64,000 nucleotides of DNA from Nageia nagi. Lineage: Eukaryota; Pinophyta. The notes below the pieces were generated by a model. It made no database searches. It was given only the letters and a program-made list of their open reading frames with translations, and was not told where the DNA came from. The position numbers and the translations under genes are program-made. Location: NCBI GenBank assembly GCA_050084985.1, contig JBITNC010000001.1, positions 197,408,001-197,472,000 of the forward strand. The letters run 5' to 3'. Position 1 is the stretch's first letter, and every line of letters starts with the position of its first letter. Positions 23,145 to 34,764 of the stretch are shown here, piece after piece.

Positions 23145-23572
23145 GATTCTTGGGTTTGAGATGAAGTGAATAATAGGATAGACACATAACTTTCACTCTT
23201 AATATCTCTTAGAATGATTTCATTCAAATTCTCTTAGAATTTTTTAATGTTGTAAGTGTTTGGAGCTTTTGGATTTTCCTTCAAACACAAACTTTATATT
23301 TTTCTATCATATATGGTATATCATTTCTTTATGAAAGAAAAGACAAAGTGAATGTAGTGATAACAAGGAGATTATTCTAAGATGACCTTTTTACACATTA
23401 CACATTTACTGGATAATCACTTTTACAATGACATGCAACATATATTTACATCATACAAGGGTAGGGCACCCAATTGCCAAGTGACCTCTAGATGTTTCCA
23501 TCTAGGTAGATTTTATAATTTTTATGTGTTTTATAATTTTCAATTTTTTAGGATTTTATAATTTTTAATTTT

Positions 23573-24778
23573 TTTTTATATTCTTCTAGGGAATCTATTC
23601 ATGACGCGTTCAAATCGAGTTTGAACTGCATTAGGATTAAATGAACAATGTGTTGAACTAAATAAAAAACTAAAATCTAATACCACTTGATTATGATAGA
23701 TTTCTGGACTACAATAATCTAAGTGTTTGAATGTTACGGTTTGTGTGATTGAGATAATTTGTTCTCGATATTTTAAAGTTAGGTTATGAGTACAATCAAC
23801 TATTATTTTGGGCTTTTCTATAGGCCATAGAAGATAGAAATATATCATTAAGTCATATTCTGAGTTAGGAGAACACCATAATTCAAATGCATTGATACAA
23901 ATAATAACTTGATATCTATTTATTTTGACATCCCAACCATAAGATTCACATGTATCATAGAACGTCAAGGCCATTTTTTATTGTATTTCAATAGGCATAG
24001 AAAAGATATTTGAATACAAAGGAGTAGGAACATTATGAATAACTTTCATAAAGAGATCTTTGTCATACCTACTTTCAAACCCCAGAAGATAACTTCCATT
24101 ATTCCGTACTCTATGTCTTTTTGATAGTTTTTCGATAATCTCATTTCTAACCCTTATTTGATTTATCATTGTAAGTTCGGCAATACGATAAGCTTGCCTT
24201 TTCTCCAATCTTTGTTTCCAAATTGTATGTCACATTTGCATGCAAAGAAATCTATGAGTTTGCCTATATCGTTGTTGTAACGTTCTAGGAGGAAAAGCCA
24301 CAAAAGTATTTGAAAAATCATAAGTTACCCTTTTATGAGGTAAATAATGTAAAAGTTCATCTATCCATTCTAGGCTTTTGGTTAATTGTTTAACGTATTT
24401 TAGCCTAGCTAAAAGGAGTGAATACTCAGTTAATTGGCAATTTATGACAATTCTCAGTATTCCATAAGGCTATTGTAGGTAGAAAGCTATTATTTCTTGT
24501 GATATTCTTTCCATATGGGTGAAATAGATTTGTGGATCTAAAATAATGCCAGCTTCATATCCACAAAAAGTGACTTTCCAACCATTATTTATACCACAAA
24601 ACATATGGTGTGTTCTCTCAAATTGCTCATCAATAGTCAATCATAAATAATTTAAGAGATTAAAATCAAATCTATGTTTTAAATATGTTAATGCTAAGTC
24701 ACCTGGATATCTTAGCGATGGAAATCGTACTTATAGTTGCACTTTGATACCTTCAGTAGATTCCTTTGCCAGATTCAT
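23573..24778 (-). pseudogene. Extra sense ORF downstream of integrase, unknown function
   Basis: A single minus-strand frame of about 400 codons starts MNLAKESTEGIKVQL at 24778 and ends VMNRFPRRI before a stop. It has five in-frame stops (TAA, TGA, TAG, TGA, TAA) but no frameshift: the pieces at 24208 and 23974 are in phase with 24778. Readable blocks include EQFERTHHMFCGINNGWKV, ISQEIIAFYLQ, LEWIDELLHYLPHKRVTYDF and a basic stretch (EKRQAYRIAELTMINQIRVR). I see no enzyme motif, knuckle or membrane segment. It begins about 100 bp after integrase ends. Extra ORFs between integrase and the 3' LTR are known in plant gypsy elements, but I do not recognise this one. Confidence 0.65.
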
Positions 24779-24879
24779 CTTTTCTATTTTAATCATTAAC
24801 ACTTGACAAATATTAATACTTTTATTTATTTATTATTTTAATAATAAAATAAAACAAAAGAAAACTAATGTACACTTTT

Positions 24880-26060
24880 TTTTATGTATAGAAGGGTCGA
24901 AGATGCATGATATTTATAGGTTCATGCTCTTCATTTCCTTCTAAATCTGATAAATGATAAGTTCCTTTACCGAATTTTTTCTTAATGATATATGGTCCTA
25001 ACCAATTTGGAGCAAACTTATCTCTAAGCTGTCGTTCTATTTATCAAGTTTATTGATTTTATTTTAAAACTAAATCACCTATTTTGAACTCACGAATTAG
25101 AGCCCTTTTATCAAAAGCTTGTTTTATCCTCTTCTAATAAACATGCATATGCTCTAAAGTATTAATATATTTTTCATCTAAAAGTAACAATTGATCTAAA
25201 TGAGTCTATCTTGCTCCCTCGTCAAAATTTTGCTCACTTAGATTTACTCTAAGGGATGGTATCTCAAGTTCTATGGGTAGGATGGCTTCTGTTCTATATA
25301 CTAAAGAGAATGGTGCTGCCCCAATAGGAGTGCATACATTGGTACGATAAGCCCATAAGGCTTTTGGTATTTGCATATGCCAATCTCTATGAGAATTATT
25401 TACTATTTTTGCTAAGATATTCTGAATAATTTTATTAGTAGCCTCTGCCTATCCATTGCCTTGTGGATAATATGGAGTGGAAAAACTTTGTTTAATTTTA
25501 TACTTATCACATATTTGTTTTACATCTTTATTTTTAAAATTTTTTCTATTATCCATAATTAATTGGTTTGGTATGCTGAATCTACATATAATATAATCTT
25601 CTATAAATTTAGCAATTCGTGAACCAGTGGTGGAAGTCATGGTAATAGCCTCTACCCATTTGGTAAAATATTTAGTTGCTGTAATGATGAACTTATGTCC
25701 ACCAGAAGATGTAGGTGTAATTTGTCCTATTAAATCTAATGCCCATTTAGAGAATGGCCAAAGTGATTGTATAGGATGTAGTTCTTGAGATGGTTGTGAA
25801 AATAAATGAGCATATTGTTGACATTTAAAATATTTTTTAACATATTCACAACAATATTTTTCCATAGTTGTCTAATAATACCCCATTCGTATTAATCATT
25901 TTACAATCGCAACACCATTAAAATGTCCTCCGCATGTTCCATCATGGGTGCAGGATATAGCTTTTTTAATATCATTCCATTCAAGACATCTGAGTAAAAT
26001 ACCATTGAAATTTCGTCGATGCAAGATATCCCCTATCAAACAATATTTATTTAATTTTAA
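24880..26060 (-). pseudogene. Integrase (gypsy element)
   Basis: The minus strand reads, in order: an HHCC zinc-binding part (THDGTCGGHFNG then CCEYVKKYFKCQQYAHL, 25955-25800); the catalytic core with ALDLIGQITPTSSGGHKFII, the FSIPNQLIMDNRKNF block and STPYYPQGNG (25750-25449); and a C-terminal domain (KFAPNWLGPYIIKKKF, GTYHLSDLEGN, INIMHLRPFY; 25010-24895). The enzyme inserts the cDNA into the genome. In the core, the second acidic position reads MDN where SDN/TDN is normal. Stops occur between the parts and in the C-terminal third. It follows the second RNase H, as in Ty3/gypsy. Confidence 0.9.
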
Positions 26061-26064
26061 AAGC

Positions 26065-26736
26065 TCATTGTGATGATTTATTAAGGTTTGCAGGAAGAGT
26101 TCCAAATTTTAAAAAATCTATCAATTCTTTGTACCAATTATCTTTATCAGTTACATCAATATTTAATACACTTTTTTCTTTATCTTCCTGTTGTAATGAT
26201 GATTGAGATAATTGAATTATTTCAACTTGAATTGAAGATTTTTTAGGATCTTCTGGGATAAGAGATCCAATAGAAGCCATAGCATTTGCAAATCTATTAG
26301 ATGATCTTGGTGCTGCTTCTATACTAAATTGGTCAAAAAAATTTAATAATTCCTCAACTAACGCTTTATACTTTTGAAGTAAAGGTTCTTTACATTGATA
26401 GATTCCTTTCACTTGATTTATGATGAGTAAAGAATCTCCAATAATCTTAATTCTTTTAAGTTTTAATTTAACAGCAGTTTTTAATGCTAATATCAAAGCT
26501 TCGTATTTCACATTATTATTAGTACAAGAAAATTTTAGTTTAAATGAGTATGGTATAGGGATCCCTTGCAGGGTTATAAATACAACACCTGTTCCACCAC
26601 CTTGTTCACATCGAGAACTATCAAAGTGTATTATCATATCCCAATCATCTTCAGGTTTTATAGGTATTTCAATCTCATCTAATTGAAACACCCCATCATC
26701 GGGTAATTTAATGACAAGGGGTTTATTATCTTGCAA
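26065..26736 (-). pseudogene. Second RNase H (Tat-lineage aRNH)
   Basis: A 223-codon open frame. It has HFDSSRCEQGGGTGVVF (first catalytic Asp and the glycine turn), KYEALILALKTAVKLKLKRI (catalytic Glu in YEAL) and IIGDSLLIINQVKG (catalytic Asp in GDS), followed by a helix and RSSNRFANAMASIGSL (the usual ..N..AD.LA.., here with Asn-Ala). This is an RNase H fold lying between the RT-linked RNase H and integrase, the arrangement of Tat/Ogre elements. The frame is open, the longest intact piece of the element. Its start is in a linker after the first RNase H; the last part (26065-26105) overlaps the integrase reading in another frame. Confidence 0.88.
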
Positions 26737-26766
26737 TGGAGCATCAACAATATAATCAACAATTAC

Positions 26767-27255
26767 TTATCCTTTTATTGACTTTTGTCCAATAAAATGT
26801 AAATCAAATTCAATTAAGTGCATTATCCACTTTGCAGTTCTTGAATTTTGATAGGTTTTATTCATCATATATTTCAACAGATCCACTTTAGAGATGACAT
26901 ATGTTGTATGATTAAGTATATAATGTCGAAGTTTTTTAGTAGCAAAAATGATAGCAAGACATAATTTTTTCAAATATATATACTTAATCTCATAGCTCAC
27001 AAGTGTTCTACTTAGATAATACATAGCTTGTTCTTTATTGTGTTCATTCTTTTGAGTAAGCATTGTTCCTAAAGTACTTTTAGTAGCAGAAATATATAAC
27101 AAAAAGGGTATACCCTTTCTTGGTGGACTTAAGATAGGAGGAGATAATAGATATCTTTTAATTTCATCGAATGCATCTTGTTGCTCTTTGCCCCAATGAT
27201 ATTCTATCCCCTTTTTTAATAATTTTGTAAATGGTTTACATTTATCAGAAAGTTG
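26767..27255 (-). pseudogene. RT-linked RNase H (gypsy element)
   Basis: It continues from RT. The minus strand gives a connection region (IEYHWGKEQQDAFDEIKRYL) and then PFLLYISATKSTLGTMLTQ, EQAMYYLSRTL, YIYLKKLCLAIIFATKKLRH and WIMHLIEFDLHFIGQKSIKG. The first catalytic Asp (normally LY.D/A..) reads SATKS here, while YLSRTL and ..EK.CLA.. blocks remain. It degrades the RNA strand of the hybrid. The open part is 26767-27102. Confidence 0.88.
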
Positions 27256-28000
27256 AGCTATAAACCTTCTAATGGCTTGTAACTTGCCCTATAAACTTTG
27301 TAATTGTTTTAGATTTGCAGGAGGTGGCATGTCTACTACTGCCTCCACTTTACTAGGATCTATTTCAATTCCTCATCAGGACACAATAAATCCTAATAAT
27401 TTTCTTGAAGTTACACCAAAAACATATTTTTTTGGATTTAATCTTACTTTATGTTCTAATAATCTATCTAAGACTTTAATTAGGTCTTTTCCATGATCTA
27501 CTCGATATTTAGATCTAACCAACAAATCATCGACATAATCTTCTACTATGTCATGTATATAATCATGGAATCTATAAGTTATAGCCCTTTGATAAGTTGC
27601 CCTAGTATTTTTTAATCCAAAAGGCATAACTTTATAACAAAAGGTACCCCAAGGAGTTATAAAAGCCATTTTATGTTGATCTTCAGTGGCTATTTTTATT
27701 TGATTATAACCAGAAAACCCGTCCATTAATGACAATATATCATGTCCTGCTATTGAGTCTACCAAACTATCAATGCTAGGTAGAGGAAACTCATCCTTAG
27801 GACAAGCTTTGTTAAGATCACAAAAATCTATGCATATTCTTATTTTTCCACTTGGTTTTTTCATAGGTACCATATTAGATATCCAATCTGAATAATCTAT
27901 AGGTTGTATAAATTTAGCTTCTAATAATTTTTGAAGTTCTTATTTTACCATTAATGCTATAGTAGGATGCATTTTAGATAATTTTTGTTTAACAAGTTTA
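27256..28000 (-). pseudogene. Reverse transcriptase (gypsy element)
   Basis: The open piece 27376-27873 covers the central RT motifs: SGKIRICIDFCDLNKACPKD, PLPSIDSLVDSIAGHDILSL, MDGFSGYNQIKIA, FCYKVMPFGLKNTRATYQRA, the catalytic VEDYVDDLLVRS, and LGFIVS. The motif A Asp and the YVDD catalytic pair are intact. Upstream (to about 28000) and downstream (to about 27256) the reading continues with a few stops. It copies the RNA into cDNA in the particle. The order RT-RNase H-integrase places it in Ty3/gypsy. Confidence 0.93.
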
Positions 28001-29127
28001 GCATCAGACTTTAATGCTAAATTATGTACTACTAATTTAGGATCTATTCCAAGCATGTCTGCATAACACCATGCAAATACCTTTTCTCATCCTTTTAATA
28101 AGGTTATAATTTCTTCTTTTTCATTTTCCGTGAGGTTTTCTCCTAATTAAATAATTTTAGGATTTTGAGGATCATTACTAATATTTATTTCTAAGACTTT
28201 TTCAGTAAGCATATGTGACCCTTTTTCTAATTGCTTTGGTATTGGTATCCAACCATTATCGTTAACACTATATTCTTCATCATATTCTTGAGTTTGTTCA
28301 TTCGTGCATACTTGATTTTCATAGGAACCAAATATGTGATCTATGTTTTTGAATTCATGTACCAAAGGATTAGATGATATAAGAGAGAAATTAGCAATTA
28401 TTTCATCTGTAGAAGTATTGGCTATTATTTTGATTAAATTTTGATTTTTGTTAACTTCATCTATTTGTTCATTATTTTGATCTTCAATATCATTCTCTTT
28501 TATTGTAACCATATTTATCGATGGTATACCTGAATGTGGAATGATTGATGATTCGGCATTTTTATTTATTTTTTCTTATATATCACTTGGTAAGCATGAA
28601 TGATTCCAGGGTGACTCAATATTATTAATAAAGAGCATTTTTACCCCTTCTAAGACATCCATTTCACTTAATTGTTCTTCTCTTATATTAATAATTTCTT
28701 ATACTATAGATTCTTTCTCTAAAATTTCTTCATTATAATCCAAATTCTCTTCTCCTAAATTTCCTAACTTAGCAAGATTTTTATATTTATTTTGATAACT
28801 TAATCCCCTTTTATCAGTGGGATCTTGGTATTGTAATTCAATTATTTCTCGTGGACCCTATTCATATCGACCCAATCCTCGTCCTTACCAATTACATTTG
28901 TTAAAATAGTTTAAGAAAAATGTTTTTGAACATGGCAATAAATATTTCATATCATTATTGAAATTTCCTTCATATGTTTGATTGGGTATTGTTGACACAG
29001 GATCTACTATTTTTGCATAGATAAACATTGTCTGATTAGGTACTTCTCCTAAAAGTACTATTTGTCTAATTACACTAGGTGATTCAGATAATCTTCCTAT
29101 TTCTTGTGCTAAAGGTATATTAAACAT
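28001..29127 (-). pseudogene. Protease-RT spacer of the pol polyprotein
   Basis: Two open pieces, 28147-28512 and 28885-29127, lie on the minus strand between protease and RT. They are rich in Asn, Asp and Glu (for example VTIKENDIEDQNNEQIDEVN) with no recognised domain. A long, poorly conserved linker in this position is common in Tat elements. Stops separate the pieces. Confidence 0.6.
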
Positions 29128-29135
29128 AACATCAT

Positions 29136-29795
29136 CTACGTCATATTCTCCATCCTTAAATCCATTAATTTAACTTTTACTAGATATACATTGGATGAGT
29201 CATTATTAGATGTAGTATTTACTTGTTTTGATGAAGAAGCTCCATATTTTCCATCTAAAGTTTTAGCAACTTTTTCCCAAGTATCTTTATCCTGTATAGC
29301 CATATCACTTTTTCCTTTTATGAATTCAGATTGATTCATATTTTTGTTCATTAATATGGTTGATAAATTAGGGGACGGTAATGTCACTTTATTTGGATCA
29401 AAAATTAAATTACAATGTGAATAAGGATCTGGATCTTTAAACACATAATGAACTTTATCTTTATAGATGTATTTTAAACATCCATGATAAGTTGATGGAA
29501 CACATTGCATTTCTCTAATCCATGGGCATCCTAAAAGAATGTTGTATTGTATAATATTTCCTTCAATTATATGTAATAAAGTTTGAACAATTTTAGCCCC
29601 TACTGTAATTGGTAGCACTATTGATCCCAAAGTTGAACACACTACATCATTAAATGCCCTAATTTGTAAAGAAGGAGCTAAGATAAGTGAATCTGATAAA
29701 TTCAAATTTTTGTATGCAACATCTGAAATTATATTTATAGCTGAACCTTCATCTATCAAATTTTTTTTAAATAATCTATCATCTACTTCACCCAT
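29136..29795 (-). pseudogene. Aspartic protease (gypsy element)
   Basis: A 219-codon open piece. The active-site motif appears as LIDEGSAINIISDVAYKNL (usual D-S/G-G-S-S-.-N-I-L), followed by ILLGCPWIREMQCVPSTYH and CLKYIYKDKVHYVF, a block that is typical of plant gypsy proteases. It would cut the gag-pol polyprotein. The residue after the catalytic Asp is Glu rather than Ser/Gly/Thr, which would harm activity. The start shown (MGEVDDRLF) is simply the first Met after an upstream stop, not a true gene start. Confidence 0.88.
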
Positions 29796-30133
29796 TATAT
29801 GTAAAGGTGGATCAAGTCTACCTGGTCCATTGTTATTTAATTTTTCTTATTCATAGAAGGTGATACTAGGTTGTTGAGATATTCTCAAACTTTCAACTAT
29901 TGAAATAAAATTATCGAGATTATTAACATCTACTTGAATTTCTTATAGAATTTGATTCATAACTTCTTTATAACTCTTAGATTGTTGTAATAATTCAAAT
30001 AAGGTCATCTTAACTGGAGACATTTTTAATTATCATTGAAGAGCACCTTTTATCGAAACTTTAGGTTATTGTGGAGGAGGTATAGGTTGTATATTAATTG
30101 GGTTTGATATCGATTGATTTTTTTTAGATTATC

Positions 30134-31297
30134 CTATTTATTCTGATATTGTTGTGCTTGTGTAACTATACCAATCATATGTATTGAATTATCTATAGTT
30201 CTTATAAATGGTATATCCTTATTATTCCATGTATAGTTCATTTGGTTTGGGATAATTACCACATTATTAGCCTGATGTGAAGGTAAGGGGTTTTGATATA
30301 TCCCTAAATTTTGATTCGAAGGCACAACAGGATTATCCACATCTATTTTTTGACTATCTATCAAGTCTTGAATTTTATGTTGTAAAGTTTGAAATTTATT
30401 TGTATTATATCCTTTTTGCCTATGATAAGCACAAAATTCATTTTCCTTATACCATTTGCTTCCTTTAGCATTAGGATTTTTAGGTTTTATATCAGGTAAT
30501 GTAATCATACCATTATCACATAATTTTTTAAGTATTTCAGCTAATGGTTCTGATAATGGGGTAAAATTTCTTTTAGGCTTAGGTTCAGCATTTTCTTCAA
30601 TTTTTGAAGATTGACCAGAATTTTTTGTCATAGCTATTTGGTTATTTTGTGGTTGTTTACTAATATTTTCATATTGATTACCCTTTTTGTATTCTTTTTT
30701 CTTGAGTTTTAGTTCTCCATCTTGAATTTTAACTCTTTATATAACTACTGCTTGAGCAATAGCTTCTTCAAAAGTTCTATGTTGTTGAATTTGGAGAACA
30801 CTAGCTATTGGTATTAAATAACTTTGACTAAATAATTTAACCAATTCTTCTTGTGGTATTGTATAAGGCATACTAGTGAGTATAGCCTGCCATCTTGAGA
30901 TGTAATCTTGTATAGTTTCATCAAGAAACTATTGTAATCTTGTAAGATTAGTAATTGAAGATCTTTCTTTAATATTGATTCTAAAGTGTTCAAGAAATTG
31001 ATTAGCCAATTGTTTGAATGTATATAAACTATGTATAGGTAAACTATTATACCAATCTAAAGCTTGACCTGTGAGTGTCATAGGAAATATACATAACATT
31101 AATGAGTCATCATTAGCTATTTGATAGCTAAAAAATGTAAATTTTTTTAATTGTTCTTTGGGGTCTTCTCTTCCCTTAAATGATTCTATTTTAAGAAATT
31201 CAAACCTATATGGTAATTTCTTTTTTAGAACACTTGGATGAATAGATTCATTGCAAATACTTTTATAATTTAACTTTTGAAGTCCTTGAACATTCAT
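30134..31297 (-). pseudogene. Gag capsid and zinc region (gypsy element)
   Basis: 31297-30929 is open and matches the retrotransposon gag domain: FEFLKIESFKGREDPKEQL, LCIFPMTLTGQALDWYNSLP and FKQLANQFLEHFR. The frame goes on through a stop to a basic linker and then 30631-30134, where NEFCAYHRQKGYNTNKFQTL is the eroded form of the CxxH/HDT..C zinc-like element of plant gypsy gag (His and Cys changed to Tyr and Phe). It forms the particle shell. Stops lie near 30926 and 30735. Confidence 0.87.
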
Positions 31298-31329
31298 TTC
31301 TCAATTTATAAAATCCTTCATAAAGTCTT

Positions 31330-32250
31330 CTAATTCTTTATCGGTTCTACGACCTTGAGTGTGTCTATGATATCTTCGAGTATTCGGATCATTTTCCAAA
31401 ATTGATCTTGAAGTGTAAGACTCATAGTCAAAAGGAAACTCTGATGGTGGTGGAGGCAATATTTTAAGAGGTGAATGATATAATAGAATAGGGATTTTAG
31501 GAGGTTTTTGGGATATACCTTTTCTTTAAAGATCTTTTCCTTTGTAATTAGGTTATCTTGTTTGATTTTGGGTTTGTTCAACTTAACTTTTAATAGAATC
31601 TTACTTTTGTTTATCATATAATTTTTGAAGTTCTAGTTCTTTATCTATTTCCTTTTGTAACAAAATGGCTATCTCTTTATCCATCGCTTCTTATTTGTCT
31701 AAATAAGAATCTTGATATCTTTGTATTTGACTTCCTTTAAGAGTTTCTGGTTTCAAATTCTTTATTTTTTGATATTCATCCCACTATCTTTGTTTTTCTT
31801 TCTCCACATGTAGATATTGTTCCTTTTTTATTTTTTCATTCTCTAATTCTTTAAGTTGTAATTCCTATAAATGAAATTGAATTTCATATTCTTTATGAAG
31901 TCTTTTCTTTTCTTGTTCCAGGAACTCATTTCTTTCTTTGTTTGCTTGTTCTTGTTCTATGAATTTCCTTTTATCTCTAAGAAGTTTGTCTTCCATTTCT
32001 TTTAATTTATTCTCTTGTTCTTGAATTTTAATGAATTCATTAACTTTTCTATTTTTTTCCTTTAGAAGATATTGCATCTCTATGGCCTTTTTAATATCAT
32101 TAGCATATATTTTCATAAAATTTTGACTAGCTTTTATTTTATATAATCATCATTCTTTTAGTTCTTCATAAGAAGGTATCTCTTCTATTTTGAACTTAGA
32201 TGTCCTTCTATGTAATCCTCCCTTTGAGGAATAAGATTTCTCCGTTTGCT
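31330..32250 (-). pseudogene. Gag N-terminal coiled-coil region
   Basis: Minus-strand reading gives long Lys/Glu-rich helices; the open piece 31865-32116 (KLKEMEDKLLRDKRKFIEQE and neighbours) is a strong coiled coil. 31330-31617 is basic and Pro/His-containing. It joins the N-terminal gag piece (32267-32854) to the capsid domain. Several stops interrupt it. Confidence 0.6.
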
Positions 32251-32266
32251 TCATTGAAGGAGCTCT

Positions 32267-32854
32267 TTAAGATAAATTACTCGTAGGTATTGATATTTCA
32301 TTTTTTCCTAATTCGAGAGATTTATGAGAAAAAGAAGATCCCTCTTTTCGAATTAAAGAGCTAACTCTTCGACCATCTAATAATAGATGAATGACTCTTT
32401 CATATTTAACTTTATATGGCTCAGTCTCTGGTACCGCTATGGTTTCAGCTGAAGATTTATCCTCATCAATTTCTAAGTTATCATGCCTTTGATTTAGTTT
32501 TTCTACATCTCCTGATAAACTAGAAGACATCTTAGGAATAGCCTTATAATTATCTAGGTGACGATGAATTTCAATTAACTCTTCATCTAACACTTGCATT
32601 ATAGCCTTGGCAATAGGATCCTCTATAATTTGTCTTTGCAATCTAGATTGATCATAACCCCAATCCCAATCTTTACCTACATAATGAACTACCCGTGGAT
32701 CTGATTCATCTAAAGGAGGTGGCCTCCTAGCTGAAGCCTCTATCAGATCCATATTGTCTGGATCTATTTCTTGTATTTCAAATGGGTGTTCTTGCATTTT
32801 CTTAGCAATCATACTTCTAGTCTGAACCATTTTTTTTTTAGATATTATAAACAA
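32267..32854 (-). pseudogene. Gag N-terminus or ORF1 (gypsy element)
   Basis: A 195-codon open piece. Initiation is probably at MVQTRSMIAKK (about 32830), which resembles the MVQTRS-type starts of plant gypsy gag; the ORF itself opens eight codons earlier. It contains an acidic/proline segment (ARRPPPLDESDPRVVHY) and no known domain. About 1.9 kb of leader separates it from the 5' LTR. In some Tat elements the first ORF is separate from gag, and I cannot tell which applies here. Confidence 0.6.
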
Positions 32855-33469
32855 ACATCGTAAAAAAGAAACTCTATTTTTATCTTTTATATTATATTTT
32901 CAAGAAAACAATTTTAATGCACAAACATCCTATATGCAAACTTACTTTTAACGATGTGATTATCTTTTTTATCTCTTTCACATATTTTTAATGTCTGAGT
33001 TAAATGAACGATATGAGTTGTTCATTTTTAATCTTTTTAATTTTCCTAGTTTGTTTTGAATAGTCAAGTGTTAAACAAGGTAGGTTGGGTAATCCTAAGT
33101 AATATTTGCAAGTTTCTATGGCTTTTAGCTTGGTTCTAGATGAGTCTCTTTTTTGACTCCTACCTAAAGGGAAGTCACCTTGGTCATCACCTCCAAGTGT
33201 AACTAGCTCTATAGCTTCAAATGTGTTATGTCGGTGGGTACAAAGAAGTAAGAATTAACGGTTGGTAGTGACATCCAACTCGTTAATGTTCAATTATTCC
33301 TTTAAGATCTTATGAAATGCATTTAAACAAGTAAAATATATTTATGCATCCTACCCTCCAAAACATTCATGTCCATTTACTTATCTTATCTTAATGTGAT
33401 ACAATCAAAAGTTTATTTCAAGTGGACTTTGACCTTAATAAACCCTATTGTTCTTTTTTAATTATAATG
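32855..33469 (-). other. Gypsy 5' leader, no gene seen
   Basis: Untranslated leader between gag and the repeated block at 33470-34200. AT-rich, no motif recognised. Confidence 0.5.
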
Positions 33470-34200
33470 TGATTCATTATCCAACCTCTTAATGATGTTC
33501 ATTAACTCCTTCCAGCTGTGGAAGTTTTATATGTGATAAATTTTCTCTTTTTACTAGTCACATATCTCTTCGACCTCTAATGGAGTGGTAAGAGCAGACT
33601 TAGTAAAAAGCCATTAAGTATAGATAAATTAATTAAGTGAAGTTCAATTACTCCTCCAAGAGTCACATATCCCTTCGACCTCCAATGGAGTGGTAAGGGA
33701 AGACATCTTTAAGAGTGTTAATGTGAAGTATATTTCTAAATAATATGTGAATAAATTTTACCTCTTTCACTTAACTTATTTTTGATCACTTAAGATCGCT
33801 TGAAGCGCAAAAGTGAGAGCATACTTTGTTAAGTGAAAGTACTTAGTGCATTCAAATCCTTCCAATTCATTAACCTTTTAATATGATTTATACTACCCAA
33901 AACTCACTTTATTTTCCTTAAGTTCATTCCTTTTAATGTGATTCATTTACTCCTTCCAATTGTGGAAGTATTATGTGTAGTAAATTACCTCCTCTTACTA
34001 GTCAATATCCCTTCAACCTCCAATGGAGTGGTAAGGGAAAACTTGGTAAGAGGTCATTATATGTGGATAAATTAACCAAATTAATGATAGTGTGAATGTG
34101 AAAGAAAAGAAGAATTAATTACTCCTTCTTATCAGGTCTATTCTGGTCACCTTAGATCGCATGAAGTGCAGAGGGAGAGCATAAGTAGACAAGATAAAAA
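33470..34200 (-). repeat. Duplicated blocks in the gypsy 5' leader
   Basis: A segment of about 435 bp period is repeated: CTCCTTCCAGCTGTGGAAG (33506) with CTCCTTCCAATTGTGGAAG (33950), and CTTAGATCG near 33790 and 34150. Within it CTTCGACCTCCAATGGAGTGGTAAG-like words occur at 33570, 33675 and 34010. The part TCCAATGGA is self-complementary and could form small stems in leader RNA. Confidence 0.8.
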
Positions 34201-34429
34201 GTATTAATGTGTACATACCCTTGACCTAAAACATGAAAATAAATATATAACATTATACATAAAGTAAATTAATAAAAAATTCATTTAACCTTTTCTACCC
34301 ATTCTTATATGCATTCTAGGCAAAGGAATTACAGTCGAAAATATCCTTCTATTTTAACAATATATTATACATATGTATTTATTTTATATATATATTTTTT
34401 TTAGAAATAACAAAAGGAGGCAAGGCGAC

Positions 34430-34625
34430 CTGGAGTAAGAGTCACCAGCATTTAAATAGAGATCGTTGGCATTTGTTTGTAGTCATCGGCATCTGATTCC
34501 AATCGCTAACATTTATATAACAAACACTATGTTTGGTCACCAATATTTTTGTGAATCGCTAGCGTTCCTTTTGAGTCATCGATGTTTGATTCCAATCGCT
34601 AGCATTTCTACAACAGATTTCCTAT
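34430..34625. repeat. Short GC-containing repeat cluster near primer site
   Basis: Variants of (A/G)TCGCTGGCATTTG recur about every 20-40 bp (ATCGTTGGCATTTG, GTCATCGGCATCTG, AATCGCTAACATTT, GTCATCGATGTTTG, AATCGCTAGCATTT). Related words lie in the LTR at 18300-18370 and upstream of the PMD gene at 19085-19150. Confidence 0.7.
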
Positions 34626-34764
34626 AAAAAGTGTAGATCACAAAATTTACAATCAGTATATGGTATAACTCGAATAAACTAGATAATAGAAAGGTAGAAT
34701 TATTTTTAACATAAACAGAAACCTCCCTATCAATGACGGAGGGGCCCTCCTTCTAGTGCTAGAA

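Noticed and set aside
23573-24778. Extra ORF as an envelope gene
   Set aside because: No signal peptide, transmembrane segment or cleavage site is visible in the readable parts, so the name envelope-like would be unsupported.
26420-26686. Plus-strand ORF of 88 codons
   Set aside because: Antisense of the second RNase H, which has clear catalytic motifs on the minus strand.
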